DNA of 64,000 bases from the NCBI GenBank assembly GCA_020152595.1, contig JAIGNY010002621.1, positions 933,501 to 997,500 of the forward strand. The letters run 5' to 3'. This document shows, in pieces, positions 1-44,937 of the stretch (the stretch's first letter is position 1; each line of letters begins with the position of its first letter). This DNA comes from Chiridota heheva (taxonomy: Eukaryota; Echinodermata; Holothuroidea; Apodida; Chiridotidae). Both the position numbers and the translations under genes were made by a program. The notes under the pieces are model-generated. The model worked only from the letters and a program-made list of their open reading frames with translations. It was not told the origin of the DNA and made no database searches.

Positions 1-47
1 TATGTTAAAGCTTGGTATCATTTGTGTAGATAAGTTAGGAAAGTACA

Positions 48-534
48 GGTTTTTTTTTTGTTTTTGTTTTGTTTTTTGATGAGGGCTTAACGGCACCACG
101 ACAACGAGGGTCAAATTGTGCCTGAGAGGTCAAATCATTCTAGAGGTAAGAAGGAAAGGAAACAAGGGAGAATGAGAGAAATTCAAGAACAAAAAGTCAG
201 AAAGCTGTGATCGAGAGAGTAGGTGCATGGGTGAAACAAAAACAAAGTAGAGAGAGGGGGTGGAAGAGGAGAATTAAATATGGTTGTAGAGGGAAGCATG
301 ATGAAGGAAGGAGATAATTTTATCCGGAGGATTTTTCTGGAATAACTAAGCAATTGAGTTGTAGGGAGCGAGGGAAGCTCTGGGAAGGTTGTACAAAGAG
401 CAAGCAAGGAGAACGTGATGGATTGTGAGAGTGCAACGGCAATTGTTGTAGAGGGGTTGGGGGAGCCAATAAGGAGGTGGGAGTGAGTGAGGTGGGTGTG
501 ACCTATTCTAAGACGGGTAATATGGAAGTATACG
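48..534 (-). mobile_element. 5'-truncated LINE 3' end (RNase H-clade non-LTR retrotransposon)
   Basis: Read on the minus strand this carries the C-terminal end of a non-LTR retrotransposon ORF2, including the motif RLRIGHTHLTHSHL (about 470-520) typical of the region after the RNase H domain in I/Loa/Jockey-like LINEs. The same ~450 bp recurs at 60245-60720 in the same orientation. Similarity stops abruptly at about 534, while the other copy continues for another 3 kb, the usual sign of 5' truncation during reverse transcription. The 3' end (plus-strand 48-77) is T-rich, so the element has an A-rich CAAAA-like tail on its sense strand. Frame breaks show it is dead. Confidence 0.8.
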
Positions 535-1187
535 TAAAACAGAATATAAAGGGTATTATGATTTATCACCTGAACAAATAATCCTTGAACCTTGAGAATA
601 AATAATTCAAATATTAAAAATGTTCATTAATTTTCTTTAAAATACATGAACAATTGTGAGTATGAGGGGCCCATTCTCCATACTATAGTATTACTGCACC
701 ATTCATTTATACACAGGTAAGACATGATTTAAAACCTGAATATCTCCTTAAGAATATCAGATTTTGAATTACTTTTATCACCATTTGGTTTCTATTAAAG
801 TCCTATTTCATAATAGGTAAGCTTGCTTGACCGCTGAGCTAATCCTTTAAAGGATGATGAATAATTCTTACATTTAATGTTAAGCAGTTGTATGCTCTTT
901 AGTTGAGAGCTTTTAATATTGATTAACAAATAACAATGCTAATTTTCACACAGCCAATTATAGGATACTTATACAATGATTAGGTTGAGTTAAAATGAAC
1001 AAATCTTTAGACCAAAAGAAAAATTTTGCTTTACGAATCCAGCTTTTATTCGACATCCATATGAAAATGCTTTCTTTAAGCCATTGCTTTTATGCTGTTT
1101 TTTTCTTGAAAATATTCATATTTCTTATGGAATAAAAGTGCATGGAACAGGCCTGGAATGGAAATGTGTGGTGCATTGTGGGCACAA
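535..1187. other. unassigned non-coding sequence between LINE fragment and Polinton-like element
   Basis: AT-rich sequence without a long open frame, recognisable motif or repeat. It probably lies in an upstream intron, or the 5' flank, of the guanylyl cyclase gene, because no cyclase exon was found to the left of 9862. Confidence 0.4.
1182..1187. repeat. left target-site duplication of the Polinton-like element
   Basis: GCACAA immediately left of the terminal inverted repeat matches ACACAA at 8755-8760 in five of six positions. Polinton/Maverick elements make 6 bp duplications, so size and position fit. Confidence 0.6.
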
Positions 1188-1417
1188 AAGTAGTCAGAGG
1201 GGAATATGCAGCCGCTGACCAATCAGAAGCCGATTTTGCTATGACGTCATAGCTTCGCCGCAGTTCTCTTATGATTGGTCAGCGGCTGTATAGCCCTCTC
1301 AGATAGTTTTCATCTGGGTCATCGGATTCACAGAATAGTCTTAACTGTTCCATAGAGTCCTTTTAACAAGGTGTATAGCTTTTCCTGACTAGGTGTGTCA
1401 GGTGATTGTAAAGTACC
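1188..1417 (+). repeat. left terminal inverted repeat of Polinton-like element
   Basis: The 230 bp match the reverse complement of 8516-8754 almost throughout, from the AAGTAGTYAGA outer end to the inner AGGTGTGTCAGGTGATT block. The best-conserved parts are the palindrome with the TGACGTCA core and the inner block. Differences are mostly single substitutions and short indels. Confidence 0.9.
1209..1288 (+). promoter_or_regulatory. CCAAT / CRE palindrome in the left TIR
   Basis: Arms CAGCCGCTGACCAATCA (1209-1225) and TGATTGGTCAGCGGCTG (1272-1288) are exact inverted copies. Between them sits CTATGACGTCATAG, containing the perfect cAMP-response element TGACGTCA at 1242-1249. Each arm carries a CCAAT box. 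Known biology: CCAAT boxes bind NF-Y and TGACGTCA binds CREB/ATF factors. A promoter or replication-origin role is inferred. Confidence 0.6.
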
Positions 1418-1460
1418 TAAAGCGTGAAATTATCAAATTTCTTTTGTAAGTCTCTCTTAA

Positions 1461-1469
1461 TATATAAAG
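1461..1469 (+). promoter_or_regulatory. TATA-like box upstream of the ATPase pseudogene
   Basis: TATATAAAG lies about 31-39 bp before the ATG at 1500 and just inside the left TIR, downstream of the CRE/CCAAT palindrome. Spacing to the ATG suggests a very short leader if it was used. Confidence 0.45.
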
Positions 1470-1499
1470 ACACGTCGCACATAATAAGGATCATTTACG

Positions 1500-2142
1500 A
1501 TGACGTCGCATAATGACACGTTAGACGGGACGTTGAAACACCCATTTACCTGCATCGTCGCAGGTTTGACCGGATGTGGAAAGACTGTTGGGTTAGAACA
1601 TTGTTGGAACGTCGTACAGAATTCATCGACCCACCACCCGAACGCATTTATTGGTTCTATGCCGAAAACTAACCCGATTATGAAGCGCTGAAGCGAGTTT
1701 TACCTCACGTGGAGTTTATTGAAGGCCTACCCACCGAAGACAATCTGAAACGTTGGATCCGGAACGCAATAATATCATTGTCATTGACGATTTCATGAGT
1801 GAACTGAATCCCATTGTAACAACACTGTTTACCAAAAGCAGTCATCACCGAAACATATCCGTGCTGCTTCTTGTACATAATTTGTTTTTCAAAGGCGGAC
1901 GTACACTCAGTCTCAACGCCCATTATCTCGTCTACTTAAAAAATCCGCGCGATGCTTCTTCTATCGATCATTTGGCCCGTCAAATGTTTCCTGGACGGGC
2001 GCGTTACGTCCGCGACGCCTACACTGACGCCACACGAGAACCGCATGGTTAACTGATCATCGATTTTATCCCTACGACGCCCGATCAAAATTGTCTGCAG
2101 ACCGGTCTGTTAGACCGACGCTACGTGTATAAACCAAGATAA
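1500..2142 (+). pseudogene. FtsK/A32-like DNA packaging ATPase (Polinton type), broken
   Basis: Family role: HerA/FtsK-superfamily ATPase that pumps the genome into virions; shared by Polintons, adintoviruses and other large DNA viruses. The N-terminus carries a Walker A motif, GLTGCGKT, about 20 codons after the ATG at 1500. Walker B follows in another frame as NNIIVIDDFMSEL (about 1765-1803), then the conserved block TLFTKSSHHRNISV and later SLNAHYLVYLKNPRD. Those blocks are diagnostic of the Polinton ATPase. Breaks: frame change near 1640, in-frame TAA near 1669, frame change near 1755, and TAA at 2050-2052; the last frame ends at 2142. Start chosen at the first ATG after the TATA-like box. 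Length without breaks (~210 codons) is normal for the family. Confidence 0.88.
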
Positions 2143-2414
2143 GTAAATTTTATTTGACGTTATGATGTGGTCCCCTAAAGTGTCGATAAAAAATGAACAA
2201 TGTTTGGTTTGTAGCTCTGACTTTTAGATAATTGTTTGAACTGCAGTGTCCATGTCACTGTACATTTAATCTATTTGTTGCTTGTGAGGTTTTATCATGA
2301 AAAAATTCAATGAAGTGTTAAAGTGGCTCGTCCTCTCTGTTTGGGCGTTTCACCCAATGTTACATGCATAGATGTGTAAAGACACTTTTTGAATACGTTT
2401 ACCAAAGTGGGGTA

Positions 2415-2776
2415 ATGTCATTTATCATTAAGAAGTGAAGGGTCAAAAACCCTATCTCAAACAATCGCCAAAGGTACATCAAAACAACGTCTTAACGTAT
2501 TAAACAACGCAAATAAACATTTATTACACTGCTTATGTGAGTGTGCCCTAAACGTATTAGAAGGCATGGCGAGTTGAGCCGTCGGAGAAGAAAGCCATTG
2601 CAGGACATCGACGCAAGTTACAGGTGTTAGCCTACCAAAAATTTCCGCAAAAGTACAAACGACACGTGCTACATCAACGTGGTGCAGGGACATTTTGCTT
2701 AGATATCGTCGCTCCGGTACTGAAGCAGTTTCCAAGTTTGTTGCCTGCCATGATCCCTCTCCTGTTGTATTTATGA
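2415..2776 (+). pseudogene. small basic protein of Polinton-like elements, frameshifted
   Basis: The frame up to about 2575 encodes a leucine/cysteine-rich helix (HLLHCLCECALNVLEG). A second frame from about 2576 encodes a Lys/Arg-rich stretch (HRRKLQVLAYQKFPQKYKRH) followed by a hydrophobic end and TGA at 2774-2776. By memory of similar small ORFs beside Polinton-type ATPases it could be a core or minor virion protein, but this is unproven. The frames are joined by one shift next to a TGA near 2578. No clear ATG is in the first frame; 2415 is the nearest upstream ATG in a neighbouring frame. The next gene begins 8 bp downstream. Confidence 0.55.
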
Positions 2777-2783
2777 AAAGAAG

Positions 2784-3415
2784 ATGGTTGTCAACCCAAA
2801 TGCGTTAACGCGCGAAACGCAGCTGTTTGAAACGCCGGAAAAGACCAAGGTGATGGTTTTGGATGACAAGATGCGAGAGATTCTGGGAAGACGTTATATT
2901 ACCAACGAGGAAAAAGTCAAGTTGTACGAAGATGCTTTGGCTCTGTACACCACATACCGACGGAAAACGTTGGGCCCGCCGACACAGCCACCACTACTGC
3001 CGCCGACACAGCCGCCAATCCCCGAGAGACAATTAATCAAAGACGTCATTACCAGCGTACCTAAAGCGTTACGAGCAAAAACAGAACACTTGACCTAGAC
3101 GGTGCTACGCGAGATGACATGGAGTCCTAAAGGCGAACTGGTGGTCAACGGACAAGTCGTGCCTGGAATCCACGTTATGGATCTTAGTCGGTAATCGTGA
3201 CGTGTTGGATCGATTTCAACATTTTCAAAATACAGGAAAATTTGACGATGGCCACCCAGTAGAACAAGAAGACATCCTTCCGAGGCAATGCGCATGGAGC
3301 CCTGGGAAGACGACGACGACCAAACGTTGGAACCACGCACATCTTTCATGACACGTACTCGACGCAGAGATCGTTATAAACAAAAGGACCGGTGGTTGCA
3401 GTACCTTGAGAGCTA
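2784..3415 (+). pseudogene. conserved small protein of Polinton-like elements, broken
   Basis: An intact first part (2784-3098, 104 codons) has a charged N-terminal half with VKLYEDALALYTTYRRKT, then a proline-rich linker with two copies of PPTQPP. A stop follows, and a second frame from about 3105 contains GELVVNGQVVPGIHVMDL, which resembles the C-terminal block of a conserved unassigned protein in related invertebrate elements. A third frame after about 3290 is acidic then Arg-rich (EPWEDDDDQTLEP) and ends at 3413-3415. Function unknown. The recurring two-block layout supports one broken gene, not three. Confidence 0.5.
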
Positions 3416-3559
3416 ATAAGATTCAATCACTTCCATCCTTCCCATCTAGTGATGAAGAAGCCGTCATGGCAAACATATCAGCACCTTTAGCGACTTTAAG
3501 CAATTTTCTACAATACATTACATGCATCAGCGCTTGTTGTAGAGGACGTGTGATTCATC

Positions 3560-3730
3560 ATGACAACGAGAATATCTGCGACAGAAAAAGAGAAAGTGGA
3601 AAAAATCCTTTGAGACATTTACTACGATCAATCACATTCCGCTGGTTTCGCCAGAGTCGACAAGCTATACGCAGTTGTCAAGAAACAGTTCTCGAATCTG
3701 ACGAAACCATTTGAAGAAAGCGCCCCTTAA
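3560..3730 (+). pseudogene. possible N-terminal remnant of retroviral-type integrase
   Basis: One frame from ATG 3560 to TAA 3728-3730 (57 codons) with an in-frame TGA at 3611-3613. The segment YYDQSHSAGFARVDKLY resembles the start of Polinton-type integrases, which precedes the zinc-binding and DDE catalytic domains. No DDE domain follows; the frame ends after a short polar tail. If the assignment is right, the catalytic part has been deleted, which would make the element unable to integrate itself. Alternative: an unrelated short element protein. Confidence 0.4.
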
Positions 3731-4037
3731 AACATGGTATTGGTCCATGACATACCTAATAGAATTATGTCACTTTTAATCAATCAGATTGATCAATTAA
3801 TAGTGGTGTGATGACCATATATGGCAACAGTATTGAATGTCATTCAAGACTGAACATTTAAAAAGCGGGTTGAAGATTTTGTTTTATCTTTCATTCGTTA
3901 CCAATCGTAAGCTACACTAACAACCACACAACGTGTTATTATATATTGTGTTATATCAATTATAATGCGTTGACATATCGTGTTATACTTACTATGGTGT
4001 ATTACTACATTGTGTGCATACTGCGTGTTTGATTACC
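3731..4037 (+). other. spacer inside the Polinton-like element
   Basis: AT-rich spacer with no coding signal. It contains a short inverted repeat (AATCAATCAGATTGATCAATT near 3778) and an ATTTAAAAAGC TATA-like stretch near 3857, which could serve the acidic gene and polymerase downstream. Confidence 0.3.
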
Positions 4038-4364
4038 ATGACTCACTATACGGAGAGAAACAGGAGAGGCCAATCGTTGTTTAGGAGAACAGCAGGGGTG
4101 GTGAAATATGAGTCTGATCCTGAGGACAATGAGTTATTTTTGGCGTCACCCAATTATGAGATGCAAATGGATTTGGAGGAGTGAGATATCGATGAAGCAA
4201 ACTATAAAGAGCAAATGGACATGGAAGAATGGGACGTCGATTCGCAAGAATTCCATACCATCATCGAGAAACTGGACGACATGGTGGTTCGAAGCGGGAT
4301 TAAATTGCCTCAGGAACTCGACCAATTTATCGACGACTTGCTACAACAGTACAATGTTGGATAA
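4038..4364 (+). pseudogene. acidic small protein of the Polinton-like element, one stop
   Basis: ATG 4038 to TAA 4362-4364 is one reading frame of 109 codons interrupted only by TGA at 4182-4184. The N-terminus is basic (RNRRGQSLFRR), the rest strongly acidic with repeated Met-Asp/Glu pairs, ending in a predicted helix (ELDQFIDDLLQQYNVG). No family was recognised. It lies 67 bp before the first ATG of the polymerase frame. Confidence 0.5.
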
Positions 4365-4431
4365 CAAGTACGAATAAGTGGTAACGTTGAAGATCTGGAA
4401 GGGTCAGAGAGAGCAGAACAAGTTAGAGAAT

Positions 4432-7400
4432 ATGTACGTAGAAGGTAAAGAAGTGGGGAACGAGGAAGTCACTGCCGAGAGCTGCTATCACATCGTCGAG
4501 ACTCAAGGACGTCAGACTGCAAGGTACCATCCAGAAGCCAACGAACATGTGATTCGCTTTGACGGGGAGAGAAGTGCCCCACTGGTCAATAGAGAGGAAA
4601 ATGTCGTTACTGCCTTACACGCACATGCAGCACAAGATCGTGTGGGATTTGAAATTCACACACCAGCGTTAGACATACTGATATGGATTCAACTCATGAG
4701 GAGAGATCAAGTAAGTGTTCAACGTATCCTATCCGCGATCGCCAGAATACTACAATCCAAGACCGCTTTTGTACTCGACGGCAATGTTGAAATCCGAGTC
4801 CTCCACATCAAAACGCCTCGGGGAAGCGGACGCAGTAACATGAAAGAATGAGCCCAAAGAGAACGATCTATCATCCGCATTACGACAAAGACCACCTCTG
4901 TATAGCCCAAACCCTCGTGACCGCCAAAGCTCGCATTGACAAAAACCAATTGCACTATAAACTGGAACAATATTCGACAAGATTATGGCGAGCAGGAACG
5001 TTTAGTGGAAGAGTTACAAGAACGAGCCGGCGTGCCGCCCGGGCCATGTGGATTAGACGAAGTCAACCAATTCCAAGCCGTGTTACCTGACTACCAAGTG
5101 AACGTCCTTACGACGAATATCCACAACTTGTTTGTGTTCCGAGGGCCTCCACGTAAGAAACAGCTTTATTTACTCTACCACGATGTTTATTTTGACGTGG
5201 TCACTTCGCTTCTGGATGTAGCCTACTTTTGCGATCGCTGCCTGAAAGGATACCAAGATTTCGACCACCACCGTTGCCGTAACGTTTGTGAGTGCTGTTT
5301 CAATGCAGGGAAGGAAGAATGCCAGCTCACTAAATGGATGCATTGCGACAATTGTGACCGATCGTTTAAGAACCCGACACGTTTTAAAAACCACAAGAAG
5401 ATTCCGAAAAAAAGCAATGTCACCATCAAAGCCAAGACAAAAATAGCAACACGTACGATATGTCAGCGTATCCGTCGCTACTCAACTTGTGGAACCACTG
5501 TAAAGGATCAACATCGATGTGGGGAAAGGTACTGTAGAAACTGCGAGAGTTACCAACCAAACGACCATCTTTGCTACATGCAAGTGATTGAGGATAGAGG
5601 GGAAGCAGGAAAACACGTTGACATCAACGACGAAGAAGCTCGAGCTATTCTCGGTCTGGAAGACGGAGTGGAGGAGGAAGAAGAGACCCTCCGTTGAAAT
5701 ACATCTTCTTCGATTTCGAATGTGTTTAAGAAGACAAGATGGACAACGGTGGTTACATGCATGTGCCGAACTATTATGCAGCGCACCGTGTTTGCTTGAC
5801 CTGCATACACGACGACGATATTCACCGAGATTGTAAAACATGCGGCGTACGAGAACAACTCTTCACAGGAAGAAACACCCAAAATGATTTTTGCCAATGG
5901 TTACTTTCTCCAGACAACAAAGGTGTCACGGCTATCGCATACAACATGAAAGGATACGATGGCCATTTCATTCTAGACCACATGAACAACATTGGATTAT
6001 GCCCTAATGTCGTTATATATGGATCCAAACTGATGAGTATAGATTTGAAAGAAAAAGCCAGAAGTAAAAAGAAAAAAGATGTCACGACCTTGAGGATCAT
6101 TGACTCGTGCAATTTCATTCCGGCTCTCATCCTTTTCTAAGACGTTTGGGTTGACAGAGATGAAAAAGAGTTATTTTCCGTACCTTTTTGATACTAGAGC
6201 TAATGAAAGCTATGTCGGTCCATGGCCTACTGTAACAGTTGATACCTACAACCCCGATCATATGAAGTCCAATCAACGCAAAGATTTTCTCGTCTGGTAC
6301 GAAGAGCAGAAGACCAAGATTTTTGATATGGCTCAAGAAATGTATGAGTATTGTTGCAGTGACCTTGAACTGCTGGAGACTACCGGAAAAGATCCCTTTC
6401 AAAAATGCATCACCATCTTCATGGCATGTATGCTGATGTTTCGACGAAAATTCCTACGCCCTAATACGATCGCTCTGGTTCCTCATCATGGTTACGATAA
6501 TTACACCCAATTCGTCAAAGCAAGCTCTTTAATGCTTAAAATGGATTGAGCACCAAGAGGGTCGGCGCATTCAGCATGGTTGGTCTCATGAAAGAGAAAA
6601 ACACTTTGGTCCTTACAAAGTAGACGGCTGGGATTAAATGTCAAATACCGCCTACGAGTTCTCCGGTAGTTTGAGGCATGGTTGTCATACCTGCTACTTG
6701 AGAAGAGATCAGAAACTGCCAGGTGTCGAAACAATCGTCGAGGATGCTCTCATCAAGCTCAACTGACAACAAAAGTGGTTGATTATTGAAGGTCGCGGTC
6801 AAGGCTGGCAATTGGTGGAATTCTGGAAATGCGAATTCAAAGAACACCTGGTGAGAAACCCACAGATGAAAAACTTTATCGATAACCTTGAACTGCTAGA
6901 ACCTTTTCATTTATAAAGGTGCGTTCTTCAGAGGACGCACCAATGCCATTAAACTGCATCACGTCGTCCAAGACGATGAAAAAAGTAAATACATCGATGT
7001 CTGCTCTCTTTACCTTGGGTCAACAAATACTGCAAGTATCCTACCGGCCACCCCAACATCATCAAGACCCCGGACACTATCGATGTGAGTGACTATGAAG
7101 GACTGATCAAATGCACCGTTATACCTCCTCGTAGTCTGTACCATCCAGTTCTCCCGTACCGATGTCGGGGAAAACTCTTGTTCCCACTATGTGCCACCTG
7201 CGCTGAAATATTAGCCAAAGAACCCTGCAAACACCACGAAGATCAACGCGCTCCACGGGACTTGGGTGAGTTGTGAGTTGCAGAAAGCGGTAGAGATGGG
7301 GTATTGAGTTATACAAGTTGAAGAAGTGTGGCTTTCTAACCAAACGGTACGCTACGACCCTTCAACCGGAAAGATTTGCCTATTCACGGCATATATCAAC

Positions 7401-8408
7401 AGGTTCCTAAAAATGAAACAAGAAATTATCGGATGGCCTCCAGGATGCAACACCAAAGAGCAGCTTGCCAGTACATCAGCGACTACGAAGCTCGCAAAGA
7501 TATCCGACTCGACCCACAAAACATCGAAAAAACTAGGGAAAGCTTGCCTTGACTAAGCTGATTTTGAACTCCTTCTGGGAAAAGTTTGGTCAACGCAACA
7601 CACTCACCAAGACAGAGTTTGTCAACACCCTGGAAAAGTTCTACAAACTGCTGATGGACAAATCCAAAGAAATGAAATATGTGCAGTTCAACGACAAGTT
7701 TACCGCCCAGATCTAATAGGTCGACACCGATGAGTGCATTGAAGTGTCACCTAACACCAACATATTCAATACAGCCTATACCACGGCCCACGCCCGCCTC
7801 AAACTTTACAGTTACCTGAAGAAACTAGGGAAACGTGTCCTCTACTTCGACATGGATTTCATCGTCCACGTCCATTGACCCGGAGATTGGCAACCACCCG
7901 TCGGAAACTTTCGAGGAGACATTACCGATGGGCTCGAGAAACCTTACGGTGTTGGAAGTTACATCCCTGAGTTCGTATCGGGAGGTCCAAAGAACTACAC
8001 TTACAAAGTACACTCAATTAAAACTGACGCAATCATTGTCGGAGAATGCAAAGTGAAGGCCATCAATCTGGATCACAATGCCATTCAAATAGTTAACTTT
8101 GAAGCGATGAAAAATATGGTTAATCATGTGAATCCATTAACAGGCAGGCTTGGGACGATGATGAAGAAGTCATCGTTCTCGTCCACTACGCTCACCGCAT
8201 CCAGAGAGACGGTCCCAGTAAAGTTCTGACCAGAGCCATCACCAAGGCATATCGACTGATTTACACAAAAACACGTCATTCAGCACGATCTCACAATCCT
8301 TCCGTACGGGTATTAAACCCTTCATCCCTACAAATCCCCTTACATGGGACCTACAGGCTCGTCTATGACAAACGGGTAATTGAACTAGACTTACCACCAT
8401 CTGCTTGA
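4432..8408 (+). pseudogene. family-B DNA polymerase (protein-primed, Polinton/viral type), multiply broken
   Basis: Replicative polymerase of Polinton-like elements. Visible blocks in order: N-terminal region to about 4850; PPGPCGLDEVNQFQ (about 5035); two Cys/His-rich zinc-ribbon-like segments (5235-5400 and 5490-5580); Exo I FFDFE (5709-5720); Exo II YNMKGYDGHFIL (about 5940); Exo III YCCSDLELL (about 6350); palm motif A DVCSLY (about 6997); motif B LILNSFWEKFGQR (about 7560); motif C region YFDMDF (about 7845) in place of the usual YxDTDS; thumb block VSGGPKNYTYKV (about 7980); C-terminal end TGA 8406-8408. Breaks include frame changes near 4850, 4935, 5693, 6115 and 7013, and stops at 5727-5729 and 7714-7716, with more between 6550 and 7300. 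The first ATG of the upstream frame is at 4432. Clearly non-functional. Confidence 0.9.
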
Positions 8409-8515
8409 TGACGAGATTAGCAACTCAGTCTTAGATGAAACCCTAATAAGGGCTGAAGGAGGGAAAAAGAGCTACCATGGCTTGCCTCCTACAGTATCCT
8501 GCGTTGGTTGGGGAA

Positions 8516-8754
8516 GGTACCTTTACCCTATAATCACCTGACACACCTAGTTGGGGAAAATATAAACCTCGTTAAAAAGACTCTATTCCGTCGTCGAAAC
8601 TATCCTGTGACGCAATCCGATGGCCCAGCTGAAAACTAACTGCGGGGGCTATACAACCGCTGACCAATCAAAAGCGAACTACGGCAACGCTATGACGTCA
8701 TAGCAAAGCCCGATTTTGATTGGTCAGCGGCTGTATAGTCCTTTCTAACTACTT
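8516..8754 (-). repeat. right terminal inverted repeat of Polinton-like element
   Basis: Reverse-complement partner of 1188-1417, about 239 bp, ending ACTACTT. It carries its own palindrome: arms at 8654-8670 and 8717-8733 around TGACGTCA at 8693-8700. It starts just over 100 bp after the polymerase stop, as in compact elements. Confidence 0.9.
8654..8733 (-). promoter_or_regulatory. CCAAT / CRE palindrome in the right TIR
   Basis: Same architecture as the left end: inverted CCAAT-bearing arms (one mismatch) flanking a perfect TGACGTCA. Conservation in both ends, while the coding genes have decayed, is compatible either with function before death or simply with the two ends having been identical at insertion. 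Confidence 0.6.
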
Positions 8755-8760
8755 ACACAA
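8755..8760. repeat. right target-site duplication of the Polinton-like element
   Basis: ACACAA, matching GCACAA at 1182-1187 in five of six positions. Confidence 0.6.
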
Positions 8761-9861
8761 TGGCCTTCATTGTGTTAAGAATCCTTGATCTTAAGGATCT
8801 GTGATAATTTCCAAGGTAGATTAATGGGTTTACATAATATAAGATTATGAAATTAATATTTGCTAGAAATTGCAAGGATTTGTGTCAAGTTTCTTTTCTG
8901 CAAAATTTAGAAGGCTCAATTATTTATTTCATTTGATTTTATAAGAAAGTTGGCGGTTTGTGAGTGTCACATCAATAAAAAGGTATTTACGTGGTAGCCA
9001 AAGATTACTTTTTTCAAAAATTAAAGAAAAGGAACACCGATACAGCAAAAACCTTTGGTAATATATTTTCTTTACTTGAATATTAAATATATTATGAAGG
9101 AATAAAATTACCTGTATTTTAGTAGTGCATTTACTGTGCCAAGCTCCACTATCGTTTGAATTGCTGCAGAACTTTTAATAATGATATCATTTACTCCTAA
9201 ACGGTTAGAACACTTTATATTCATTGATGAACAAAACTCAAAAAACAATATAAAGTAGGAAAGCTCAAATATTATTACGTTGAGCAAAGAGCTACTTTGA
9301 GCTTATTAAGAATATTTTTGTGATATCAGGAAAACATGGGACGATATTTGCTTCCCACTGTTACTATCTGCTACAATTATTATTACAACAAGTTCATTTA
9401 TATCTAGTCGCAATTAGAAAATTGCCCAAAAATCAATTCAATGCAAAGCTGAAACAAACAAGGGAAACACAAATTTAGTGGTAAATAAACTTATCTTTGC
9501 GGGCTGACTTCCCCACTTCATGTGTGTTTGCTTTGTTTTCCAAGCATTTGGGCCCCAGAAAATAATGGATTCGAGAGTGACTTTTATTCACAGTTCGATT
9601 ATAAACGGACAACGGTTCAGAACAGATTACAAAATAGACGTACGTGTTCTATAGAGGCATCCCCTTGTTGCGGGAGGTTTGCTAGTAAATAGAACACAGA
9701 CGTACGTATCCTTTTAAAATTAGCATTGATTCATAAAGGTGTTCCACTGTAAAATGACTTTCTGTGATTGATTGCAATATATCTGAGTTTTTAATATCAT
9801 ATGACAAAAATGACATACATTTTAAAATTGTAATAACCATGATGTTTATTTCTCCGTTTAG
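8761..9861. other. intron sequence upstream of the first visible cyclase exon
   Basis: AT-rich, without open frame or clear repeat. It ends with the pyrimidine-containing acceptor TTTAG at 9857-9861. Confidence 0.5.
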
Positions 9862-44676
<34,815 letters not shown>

Positions 44677-44937
44677 GATGATTAAGAGCAATATGAAAAT
44701 AATGTTCTTGATGGTTGCACATTTTATTTGCCTCGTTTAATGTCTTAACCAGTGGTGAGGCGTGAGTCATTTGTTGGCGAGGTAAAACATTCAACGGTTG
44801 CTGGTTTAATTAAATGAGGTCAAAACTGTCCATCTTTTGCAAGAATATGTTGTAAAAGAACATATAAAAGGATGATAATAATGGTAGCAAAGATCTATGT
44901 GCAGGTAGCAACAACTTCAGCTTAACTGGAAGTTAAT

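Larger units (their letters stand above)
1188..8754 (+). mobile_element. compact, decayed Polinton/Maverick-like DNA element
   Basis: A 7,567 bp unit bounded by ~230-239 bp terminal inverted repeats that begin AAGTAGT and end ACTACTT, with near-identical 6 bp flanks. Inside, all on the plus strand, are a packaging ATPase pseudogene, a small basic protein, a second conserved small protein, a possible integrase N-terminal remnant, an acidic small protein and a family-B DNA polymerase with viral/Polinton-type N-terminal zinc-ribbon region. Family knowledge: Polintons usually run 15-20 kb and add a cysteine protease and double-jelly-roll capsid genes; neither was recognised here. Every larger gene has stops or frameshifts, so this is a fossil. 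It could be an internally deleted Polinton or a copy of a naturally compact lineage. Confidence 0.85.

Noticed and set aside
183-569. 128 codon minus-strand gene
   Set aside because: Part of a truncated LINE; the same protein end is found at 60300-60662.
2457-2735. Minus-strand 92 codon open frame in the Polinton-like element
   Set aside because: Antisense shadow of the small basic gene; all other element genes are on the plus strand.
5170-5897. Minus-strand Cys-rich open frames
   Set aside because: Antisense of the polymerase's zinc-ribbon and exonuclease regions.
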